From NCBI GenBank assembly GCA_032622095.1, contig CP136061.1, positions 127,608,754-127,672,753 on the forward strand: DNA of 64,000 nucleotides. Reading direction: 5' to 3'. Below, one piece after another: positions 60,901 to 64,000 of this stretch. The notes below the pieces were generated by a model. It was not told where the DNA came from and did no database searches. It worked only from the letters and a program-made list of their open reading frames with translations. The DNA is from Siphonodentalium dalli. Lineage: Eukaryota; Mollusca; Scaphopoda; Gadilida; Siphonodentaliidae. Made by a program: the position numbers and the translations under genes. The number at the start of each line of letters is the position of its first letter. Positions within the stretch are counted from its first letter, which is position 1.

Positions 60901-63870
60901 TCTTACATTCTTTAACAATTTTATAATTTTTAATGTGTTAAGCCAATGCATTCTCTTATATATGCGAGGCGACATATGGTCGACTCGCATATATAAGAGA
61001 ATGCATTGGCACAGGGCCCTTCTGTTGGGTAAAGGGTTAACTCACATTGCCTCATCATTTGAGTGTTATCAGTAGTAAAAATGAGAACAAACTCTATATA
61101 TTTTTCCATGTTCTTCTTAGTGACGATGGTTGTACTAACTTATTTAATTTTTCACATTTACCTACTGCAAGTGCCTTATGTCCCTTTAAAGGCCCACTTA
61201 ATTTTCGAACCCCCAGATCACATTATATAAAATAAATGCCATATTATATACCATTTGAAAGAGGAAGCTCCAAAACATTGTATTTTCAACTTATTCGATG
61301 TAATAAACTGTGAACATGTTGTTTTTGTTGAGAAACCGACGACTGTTCTGTGCTGAAGTTTCTACACAAATTCTTATTATTTTTAATGGACGGGGAATAA
61401 CTCTATATATTAGATATATAGAGTTATTCCTCTTCCATTGAAAATAAACTATAGTTTGAATTCTGTTTCATTTTGGGAGCCATAACAGGGGTAATGATTT
61501 TATGATTTCATCTATTTTCTATTACTATATGGGCACCTTCTGAGACACAGACATTCCAAATGGTGATGAATTATAGTATGATAATCATATTTTATGGGAT
61601 AGATTGTTATTAAAACGTATATCAAGGCACTATAAAACCAAAAAAATTGGTGACTTGAAAATAAGTGGGCCTTTAAGAGTGTAGCTGTTTGGGGGAATGA
61701 CATATTATTTGGTTGATTACATTTCTTATGGCTGTTGCAGCGGCATCTGAAGCAGTTTTACATTGACAAAGATACCATCTGTGATTCAGCTAAATTCAGA
61801 AAGCTTGATGAGCTTCTGCCAAAGTTTAAAGAAAATGTGAGTAAATTTTAAAGACATATTATGGACTAGTTCGAGGGAGTGGAACTGATAATTTATTGCT
61901 CAGGCATTATGCCAACTGGAGGAATGTAGCATTCTACTAACATAACCAAACATCTCAAACAAATTGACCATGCCACTCGTCTGAACTATGCTCAATTGTA
62001 AATATTTACTTCCTGGTTCGGGATGCAACTATCGGCAATTAACTAATGCAAATGATTTCGCCATCGAGATTCACTGCTTTCAATTAATATATAAGACTGA
62101 TGGTGTGTGTTGTCAATTTGGATATAATATTGATAAAAATAACTAAGTTTGAGCAATATTATTCTTCATTTCTATGTTATCACCCTACCAGAGTGTTTCA
62201 CATAACTTTAAATGTATTCATGGTTCCAGTCTAATTTTTACAAAATTTGTTTTACCTTTTACTAAGTCTCTAGTGAATATAATAACATGTTTGGAAGAAG
62301 TGCTGCACAAAAGAAACTGATTTGTTTTATGTTGAAATTTCTATGTGTTTATTTCATATCATTTTGAATGTTTTGGAACAACACCACAAATTATTTTGTT
62401 ACTTTTTCAACAACAGAATATGATACTATTTGGTACTTCTGTGTCTAGTTTATATGTCATATTTTTATTTTAACATTGTTCAACAAAACAAATCAGAGAA
62501 TGTTAATTTAAATTTTTATGTTGTTGAAATGCCAACTGTGTTAACCCTGTACCCAACAGTACGGCCCTATGTCAATGCATTCTCTTATATATGCGAGTCG
62601 ACCATAGGTCGCCTCGCATATATAAGAGAATGCATTGGCTTAACATATTAAAAATGATTTTTTTTAGGCCAATGCATTCTCTTATATATGCGAGGCGACC
62701 TATGTTCGACTCGCATATATAAGAGAATGCATTGGCACAGGGCACAACTGTAACCATCACAATGTGGTCAATGAACCGGTTCCAATGATATCCATATTTG
62801 TATGGTGTTATTGAGACAGACCGAAGATATTTTAGGCTGTTGAAGCTTTATTTGGGCGTTTTTGGCCGTTTTGTTGGGTAAAGGGTTAAGCAGGCCCACA
62901 TTTGACTGGAACTCCCAATGAATGTCTTGATTGTCTATTTGCAAAGCCAACAGTTAAGTTGGAACATGCAATAACATATATACATACTATACACAAGGCA
63001 CCCATAACATATAAGTCATAACAATACAAATACATACACAAAAAATTATATTGTAATCCATGATGCAATTTACATTAATGTGGTATCCTTTTTAAAGATA
63101 GTTTTATAAATATGCTATCTTTTTTAAGAAGGCTCAAATATTCAATTGAGAGCAAACGATGAAATTTATTTCTGTTAGGGTTCTCCCAGTAATATTTGGG
63201 AATGTGGATTTCGCGTAAATCTTGTAACTTTTGACATAGGATCATAAAGTGATATTCGTCGCAAGGGCTGTTTTCACATAAAACACACATCCAGGTTGCT
63301 GTGTTTTATGTTTCTTCATAACTTCTTAACGTTAAACATCAATTAAAAGTTGGTGTATTTTACATTTAAACTCATATTGATGTCAACATGAATTGCCGGT
63401 AGTTCTGTCTCATATTATACTAGTTTTATTCAATGGTATCGATTTGACCAGTATGTCCCATTAACCCTTCCATGACTGGAGCTTCCTGAAATTTTGCGAA
63501 AACAATTGCCAATGCATTCTCTTATATATGTAAGTCTCCCATAGGGAGCCTCGCATATATAAGATAATACATTGGCCTAACAGTATATACCTTGACCTTG
63601 TAAGCCACTGCATTCTCTTATATATGTGAGGATCCCTATGGGAGTCTCACATATATGAGAGTGCACTGGCACAGGATCTTTATTGCTGCACCAGCTGGCT
63701 CCCATCATAATTTGTGTGAAATAAAGACTCCCTTCTCATACCTATTTTCAGGATGATAGGGTGTTAATGTTCAGCCAGTTTACTATGATGATGGACATCA
63801 TAGAGGTGTACCTGAAGGACAGAGGCCACAAGTATCAACGACTCGATGGATCCACTGCTGTAACAGAAAG
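30905..63870 (+). CDS. SMARCAD1: SMARCAD1: SNF2-family chromatin remodeller with two CUE domains (18 coding exons, 3' end outside)
   Basis: ATP-dependent nucleosome remodeller of the Fun30/SMARCAD1 group, which helps keep heterochromatin through replication and aids DNA end resection; the CUE domains bind ubiquitin-like or KAP1 partners in vertebrates. Eighteen exons join in frame (30955-31030 to 63752-63870) into about 896 residues. Residues about 164-199 form CUE1 ([14 protein letters not shown]) and about 260-297 form CUE2 ([18 protein letters not shown]). The ATPase has Walker A DEMGLGKT (499-506), DEGH (605-608), [11 protein letters not shown] (630-640), [11 protein letters not shown] (about 699-709) and FSQF (864-867). 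Vertebrate proteins are about 1026 residues, so helicase motifs V and VI lie past the window. All junctions are GT-AG, with no stop. The start ATG at 30955 is the first in-frame ATG after a candidate acceptor at 30904; an upstream 5' UTR exon is likely. Confidence 0.97.
30955..31030 (+). CDS. SMARCAD1: SMARCAD1 exon 1 (first coding)
   Basis: 25 codons plus one base, [20 protein letters not shown], ending at GTGAGA. The L-x-x-x-R-F/Y-R-F-x-K pattern resembles the start of vertebrate SMARCAD1. About 50 bases of 5' UTR may precede it from 30905. Confidence 0.85.
31143..32519. mobile_element. Non-autonomous hAT element in SMARCAD1 intron 1
   Basis: Ends tagagctgaaacgg and ccgtttcagctcta, with perfect 8-bp duplications gtatatgt at 31135-31142 and 32520-32527. 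Subterminal aaccggtt motifs relate it to the 12813 family. No transposase. Confidence 0.9.
33123..33405 (+). CDS. SMARCAD1: SMARCAD1 exon 2
   Basis: 283 nt, phase 1 to 2. A Ser/Thr/Asp-rich disordered segment with [13 protein letters not shown] and [14 protein letters not shown], likely phosphorylation-prone. The donor is GTATGG after GAAGG. Confidence 0.88.
33656..34165. repeat. Partial copy of the gctcaacttt tandem-unit element (family T)
   Basis: Starts ttagctcaactttactttgc and contains two or three units with cagatgggaaccagtcatttt and agccatcttggattttactc. It runs to within about 60 bases of exon 3. Confidence 0.75.
34228..34475 (+). CDS. SMARCAD1: SMARCAD1 exon 3 (CUE1)
   Basis: 248 nt, phase 2 to 1. 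A basic KKSRIKRP stretch and an acidic SSEEESEPS stretch precede the first CUE domain, with MFP and the closing DAIDVVLS. The CUE hallmarks MFP and the terminal leucine are kept. The open frame upstream to 34190 is intron read-through. Confidence 0.94.
34476..35960. other. SMARCAD1 intron 3 interior, no feature recognised
   Basis: AT-rich intron sequence. I saw no exon, RNA gene or named repeat before the P1 MITE at 35961. Confidence 0.45.
35961..36100. mobile_element. P1 MITE, left arm deleted, abutting SMARCAD1 exon 4 acceptor
   Basis: The left end cagtaatgccctaa is followed at once by the central gagagctttcc and the full right arm to gggcattactgta. Most of the left arm is missing, so it can no longer form the long hairpin. 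The exon 4 acceptor AG is at 36105-36106. Confidence 0.8.
36107..36324 (+). CDS. SMARCAD1: SMARCAD1 exon 4 (linker and start of CUE2)
   Basis: 218 nt, phase 1 to 0. [19 protein letters not shown] leads to [15 protein letters not shown], the first helix of CUE2. Its acceptor 'tctttag' directly abuts a P1 MITE ending at 36100. Confidence 0.92.
36440..36868. repeat. Family T repeat fragment
   Basis: Contains ggctgccagcagccatctt, ttggggtgactgaccactgg, gatgggagc and cctttggcacaccctacag, diverged relatives of the 46.6-kb array units. Confidence 0.7.
36869..37511. mobile_element. Non-autonomous hAT-like element, 643 bp
   Basis: Ends tagaggtgcctcgatta and taatcgtggcaccccta, with perfect 8-bp duplications attaaaaa at 36861-36868 and 37512-37519. 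Subterminal attatcgatt motifs. Inserted in a family T repeat. Confidence 0.85.
37520..39610. repeat. Diverged family T array with embedded repeats
   Basis: About ten units with the order agccatcttggattttactc, gcatgactaaatcctttgcc, cctcatccgatcatcacca and gatgggagccat. It includes a copy of the 8838 repeat (37815-38150) and a P3 MITE (38155-38277). The end ctacagtatcattgacactttc matches the ends at 49130 and 57815. The units are more diverged than in the 46.6-kb array. Confidence 0.75.
39611..40040. other. Remainder of SMARCAD1 intron 4
   Basis: Contains a short fragment, 39785-39840, that is the inverse of the 8838/37815 repeat start. Otherwise nothing was recognised. Confidence 0.4.
40041..40185 (+). 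CDS. SMARCAD1: SMARCAD1 exon 5 (end of CUE2)
   Basis: 145 nt, phase 0 to 1. [20 protein letters not shown] finishes CUE2; a basic and acidic helix with [16 protein letters not shown] follows. The acceptor is ttcttgcag and the donor GTAAGA. Confidence 0.93.
40378..40740. repeat. Interspersed repeat, inverted partner of 61890-62213
   Basis: Motifs aaagtgatgtgaaacactct, gatagggtgat, atcgtcgatagttgcatcccg, caattgagcatagttcagacg and ctacattcctccagttggcat occur here and, complemented and in reverse order, in intron 17. The two copies are 21 kb apart in the same gene. Confidence 0.8.
40822..40907 (+). CDS. SMARCAD1: SMARCAD1 exon 6
   Basis: 86 nt, phase 1 to 0. [20 protein letters not shown], a possible nuclear localisation signal followed by an acidic stretch. 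Confidence 0.92.
41327..41476 (+). CDS. SMARCAD1: SMARCAD1 exon 7
   Basis: 150 nt, phase 0. Contains [20 protein letters not shown] and RPYKDWDNL, which align with the pre-ATPase region of the vertebrate protein (IPQCSQKKA...PFNSWEAL). Confidence 0.95.
41477..42200. other. SMARCAD1 intron 7, left part
   Basis: No element recognised. The 106-codon open frame at 41850-42170 shows no domain and runs into a repeat, so it is not called. Confidence 0.4.
42201..42640. repeat. Family T repeat fragment
   Basis: Units with acctttggggtgacctct, gatgggagc, ccaccagcagctatcttgga and gccacaccttacagaccacat, like 38.9-39.3 kb. It starts tagctcaacttgatgtac. Confidence 0.7.
43290..43495 (+). CDS. SMARCAD1: SMARCAD1 exon 8
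   Basis: 206 nt, phase 0 to 2. [15 protein letters not shown] then [17 protein letters not shown], a helical pre-ATPase region, and QPDLLNKE leading into the helicase core. Confidence 0.95.
43496..45175. other. SMARCAD1 intron 8, no gene recognised
   Basis: Several short frames (44018-44296, 44134-44355, 44876-45148) have normal base composition but no recognisable domain and no splice support. The sequence is less repeat-like than its neighbours. Confidence 0.4.
45176..45266 (+). CDS. SMARCAD1: SMARCAD1 exon 9 (Q motif to Walker A)
   Basis: 91 nt, phase 2 to 0. [19 protein letters not shown] and NGILADEM. The ATP-binding loop is split by intron 9 between DEM and GLGKT. Confidence 0.96.
45290..45610. 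repeat. Interspersed repeat (gataactccagttggg family), copy 1
   Basis: Contains cgttttgaaaaaaacaggatg, gataacggagttacag, aaaatacaggctaagttcaa and agttatggccctttgttga. The same order of motifs is at 50310-50640 and 54430-54830, all in SMARCAD1 introns and in the same orientation. Confidence 0.7.
46304..46403 (+). CDS. SMARCAD1: SMARCAD1 exon 10 (Walker A)
   Basis: 100 nt, phase 0 to 1. [17 protein letters not shown] and [12 protein letters not shown], motifs I and Ia of SNF2 ATPases. Confidence 0.97.
46617..49145. repeat. Tandem array, ~14 units of ~150-170 bp (family T)
   Basis: Fills most of intron 10. Each unit carries acatgtagatgggaacgagt, tttggggtcattcgg, ccagcagccatcttgg, gcatgactaaatcctttagc and acgggctacaggtcgtacc. 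The marker gacatgtagatggg recurs near 46780, 46935, 47128, 47440, 47561, 47731, 48049, 48207, 48370, 48535, 48685 and 48855. It opens with agctcaactttactttgtaa and closes with gttgagctacagtgtcattg, the same ends as 57163-57834, so the array is the inside of one mobile element family. Confidence 0.88.
47085..47155. repeat. Perfect 29-bp inverted repeat inside the tandem array
   Basis: Arms aaaaatgactcgttcccatc... at 47085-47113 and the complement at 47127-47155, with a 13-bp spacer. One unit end is inverted relative to all others in the array. Confidence 0.85.
49285..49355 (+). repeat. Molluscan SINE 3' tail
   Basis: ctcgtcgtgatatggctt, then actgctaaaacgacgttaaa and cccagatcaatcaatca. This tail type, ending in cgttaaacc plus a short tandem, is common on tRNA-derived SINEs in molluscs. 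No A or B box upstream, so it is 5' truncated. Confidence 0.6.
49414..49549 (+). CDS. SMARCAD1: SMARCAD1 exon 11
   Basis: 136 nt, phase 1 to 2. [20 protein letters not shown] then [12 protein letters not shown] and YNVILTT. The acceptor is 'acttaag', less pyrimidine-rich than usual, but the frame and homology leave no alternative. Confidence 0.95.
49566..50000. mobile_element. P2 two-hairpin MITE (SMARCAD1 intron 11)
   Basis: The left hairpin near 49590-49665 and the right hairpin near 49878-49975 both use gaatgaggtc...gacctcatt arms with gtgaattt...aaattcac inside. The outer ends are ctgactttagtgtgcatgtc and gacagacacactaaactcag. The middle has ttctctggaaagtttcttta. Confidence 0.8.
50065..50200. 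repeat. Fragment of the 5412-type inverted-repeat element
   Basis: Starts tgacaggggccagccttgagc, followed by cttctccctgccacaaaaata, parallel to 5415-5490. Confidence 0.5.
50310..50640. repeat. Interspersed repeat (gataactccagttggg family), copy 2
   Basis: Shares ccgataactacagtttggatt, gtgtatttcccagctaaaaat, tacggcccttttt and tattttgtggtagt with copies at 45290 and 54430. Confidence 0.7.
51094..51229 (+). CDS. SMARCAD1: SMARCAD1 exon 12 (DEGH box)
   Basis: 136 nt, phase 2 to 0. [20 protein letters not shown] then [23 protein letters not shown] is the Walker B variant of this subfamily. Confidence 0.97.
51422..51484. repeat. CCGT/CTGT microsatellite
   Basis: Degenerate tetranucleotide run of gtccgtccgtctgtcc type. 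It heads a region (51500-52860) with several diverged units carrying cctcacctgtatagtttttgg. Confidence 0.85.
51500..52860. repeat. Diverged tandem repeat of ~165-bp units
   Basis: cacctgtatagtttttggtat occurs near 51568 and 51729, with weaker forms near 51880, 52620 and 52800, each followed by a cgattggttgatc-type block. No ORF. Confidence 0.65.
53790..53895. mobile_element. hAT right-end fragment
   Basis: Ends aaccgtcccagcacta preceded by gaaccgtaaccggtta, matching the subterminal style of the elements at 12813 and 13169. I found no matching left end upstream. Confidence 0.55.
54215..55130. mobile_element. P2 two-hairpin MITE with internal repeat insertion
   Basis: Left gaatgaggtccccag hairpins at about 54225-54390 and right ones at about 54955-55100, closing cactatttcaaggcttag. 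It contains copy 3 of the gataactccagttggg repeat (54430-54830) and a duplicated half-hairpin (ctctggggacctagcccgcc). Confidence 0.7.
55256..55470. mobile_element. P1 palindromic MITE
   Basis: A full hairpin copy centred on gctctcactgagagc. The right end is changed to gggcattacta. It lies 115 bases upstream of SMARCAD1 exon 13. Confidence 0.85.
55585..55722 (+). CDS. SMARCAD1: SMARCAD1 exon 13 (motif III)
   Basis: 138 nt, phase 0. [20 protein letters not shown] then [12 protein letters not shown]. Intron read-through frames on both sides are not coding. Confidence 0.97.
55998..56357. mobile_element. TTAA-flanked double-hairpin element (family H1), one arm deleted
   Basis: TTAA at 55998-56001 and 56354-56357, with inverted ends ccctttacccaac and gttgggtaaaggg. 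The first hairpin has ttatatatgcgagtcgacc arms. The second hairpin has lost about 30 bp of its left arm (caatggtcgactcgc). Confidence 0.85.
56658..56771 (+). CDS. SMARCAD1: SMARCAD1 exon 14
   Basis: 114 nt, phase 0. A polar loop [14 protein letters not shown] is followed by [20 protein letters not shown], the SNF2 KPF-LRR block. Confidence 0.96.
56772..57162. other. SMARCAD1 intron 14, left part, no feature recognised
   Basis: Intron sequence before the family T element; the short frame at 57013-57207 has no domain. Confidence 0.4.
57163..57834. repeat. Short family T element (SMARCAD1 intron 14)
   Basis: Starts ttagctcaacattactttg and ends gagctacagtgccattgacac. It contains three or four units versus about fourteen at 46617, so unit number varies between copies. 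Confidence 0.8.
57835..58725. other. Rest of SMARCAD1 intron 14
   Basis: AT-rich with no recognised element. A partial inverse match, gcctgggaacacag near 58626 and ctgtgttcccaggc near 57866, may mark the two ends of an 800-bp inverted-repeat element. Confidence 0.4.
58726..58971 (+). CDS. SMARCAD1: SMARCAD1 exon 15
   Basis: 246 nt, phase 0. [20 protein letters not shown], then a helical segment and [17 protein letters not shown], the conserved LRK-xANHPLL block with Pro replaced by His. Confidence 0.96.
59303..59411. mobile_element. P1 MITE, right half only
   Basis: Begins in the hairpin centre (gagagctttccgatgaatgg) and runs to cactactgta. The left arm is absent, as in the copy at 35961. 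Confidence 0.8.
59606..60020. mobile_element. P2 two-hairpin MITE (SMARCAD1 intron 15)
   Basis: Same layout as 49566-50000, including ttctctgcaaagtttcttta between the hairpins. The left hairpin has lost its inner part (ccccagagcgggctagc). Confidence 0.78.
60206..60307 (+). CDS. SMARCAD1: SMARCAD1 exon 16
   Basis: 102 nt, phase 0. [20 protein letters not shown] then [14 protein letters not shown]. It aligns with the MTDFELHVLC segment of the vertebrate insert between the RecA lobes. Confidence 0.93.
60651..61040. mobile_element. TTAA-flanked double-hairpin element (family H1), full copy
   Basis: TTAA at 60651-60654 and 61037-61040, with ends ccctttacccaac and gttgggtaaaggg. Both hairpins are complete, each with about 26-bp arms ending ttatatatgcgag. 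It is nearly identical to 55998-56357. Confidence 0.88.
61186..61676. mobile_element. TTAA-flanked MITE with aggcccac ends
   Basis: TTAA at 61186-61189 and 61673-61676. Inverted ends aggcccacttaattttc and gaaaataagtgggcct. Near the middle is a perfect hairpin, ggaataactctatatat facing its complement (61393-61432). No ORF. Confidence 0.75.
61741..61836 (+). CDS. SMARCAD1: SMARCAD1 exon 17
   Basis: 96 nt, phase 0. [20 protein letters not shown] then [12 protein letters not shown], the run into the second RecA lobe (DSGKFRVL in vertebrates). Confidence 0.94.
61890..62213. repeat. Interspersed repeat, inverted partner of 40378-40740
   Basis: Contains atgccaactggaggaatgta, cgtctgaactatgctcaatt, cgggatgcaactatcgg and accctaccagagtgtttcaca, the complement of intron 5 blocks in reverse order. 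Confidence 0.8.
62541..62889. mobile_element. TTAA-flanked double-hairpin element (family H1), opposite orientation
   Basis: TTAA at 62541-62544 and 62886-62889. The ccgaagatattttaggctgtt block is at the right, so it is inverted relative to the copies at 55998 and 60651. Both hairpins are complete. Confidence 0.85.
63075..63300 (-). pseudogene. LINE 3' fragment with Cys/His C-terminal motif
   Basis: Minus strand reads [19 protein letters not shown], then [14 protein letters not shown] and [13 protein letters not shown] before a stop. The C-x2-C...DEYHF...C pattern followed by LR-x-x-IPKYYW is the typical C-terminus of many animal non-LTR retrotransposon polyproteins. The RT is absent: a 5'-truncated insertion in SMARCAD1 intron 17. 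Confidence 0.75.
63462..63690. mobile_element. H2 TTAA hairpin element, right end unclear
   Basis: Starts with TTAA and cccttccatgactgga, then two hairpins (gtctcccatagggagcc; ggatccctatgggagtc). The right TTAA was not found. It ends about 60 bases before SMARCAD1 exon 18. Confidence 0.65.
63752..63870 (+). CDS. SMARCAD1: SMARCAD1 exon 18 (last in window)
   Basis: 119 nt, phase 0 to 2. [20 protein letters not shown] then [13 protein letters not shown], motif IV and the RLDG block. The donor is GTACAT. The C-terminal helicase motifs are off the right edge. Confidence 0.96.
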
Positions 63871-64000
63871 GTACATTGTTTGGTTTGGTTTATTGGGACT
63901 TATTGTGTGTCGTTTCAGCCACTAGGCCATATCAGTTATCAATTTTCTGGGTGGAGGAAAGACCGTGCATGTAGAAACCACTGACTCCTGGCAAGCAAAA
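63871..64000 (+). other. Start of SMARCAD1 intron 18
   Basis: Contains tttggtttggtttattggg, similar in style to a common bivalve interspersed repeat, but too short to classify. Confidence 0.35.

Overview
This is an animal nuclear genome window, built from small GT-AG exons, kilobase introns and dense transposon debris. The repeats point to a lophotrochozoan, most likely a mollusc and perhaps a bivalve: the motif acatgtacatgta is abundant, there are CCGT microsatellites, a SINE tail with a 'gacgttaaacc' core, many hairpin MITEs and a DIRS-type retrotransposon. The species is inferred and could be wrong.

Two host genes are present, head to head. The minus strand carries CHAF1B, the p60 WD40 subunit of chromatin assembly factor 1. 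Seven coding exons run from 21489 down to 5036, one of them a 27-nt microexon, and give about 273 in-frame codons. The C-terminal half lies beyond the left edge or is lost. The plus strand carries SMARCAD1, a SNF2-family chromatin remodeller with two CUE domains. Eighteen coding exons run from 30955 to 63870 and give about 896 in-frame codons with no stop. The last helicase motifs lie past the right edge. I worked out exon borders by hand; every junction is GT-AG and keeps frame. Both proteins work in replication-linked chromatin assembly or maintenance. A perfect two-sided E2F site (TTTCGCGCCAAA, 27253-27264) with an ETS-like site lies between them.

Layout. 1-3871: a partial DIRS-like retrotransposon on the minus strand, with a gag-like ORF overlapping an RT/RNase H ORF. 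3872-21490: CHAF1B exons with introns full of hAT elements, palindromic MITEs and foldback repeats. 21555-24530: a degenerate LINE on the plus strand, interrupted by TA-flanked palindromic MITEs, a tandem duplication of about 497 bp and a MULE-like element with a 9-bp target duplication. 24530-30900: the intergenic or 5' interval, with a tRNA-derived SINE, inverted repeat elements and the E2F/ETS site. 30905-64000: SMARCAD1, whose introns hold a 14-unit tandem array, TTAA-flanked hairpin elements, two-hairpin MITEs, more hAT elements and a LINE 3' fragment.

No prokaryotic, CRISPR or defence system is present. The most interesting material is the linked CHAF1B/SMARCAD1 pair with its E2F site, and a set of unusually readable transposon insertions whose target-site duplications show the order of nesting.
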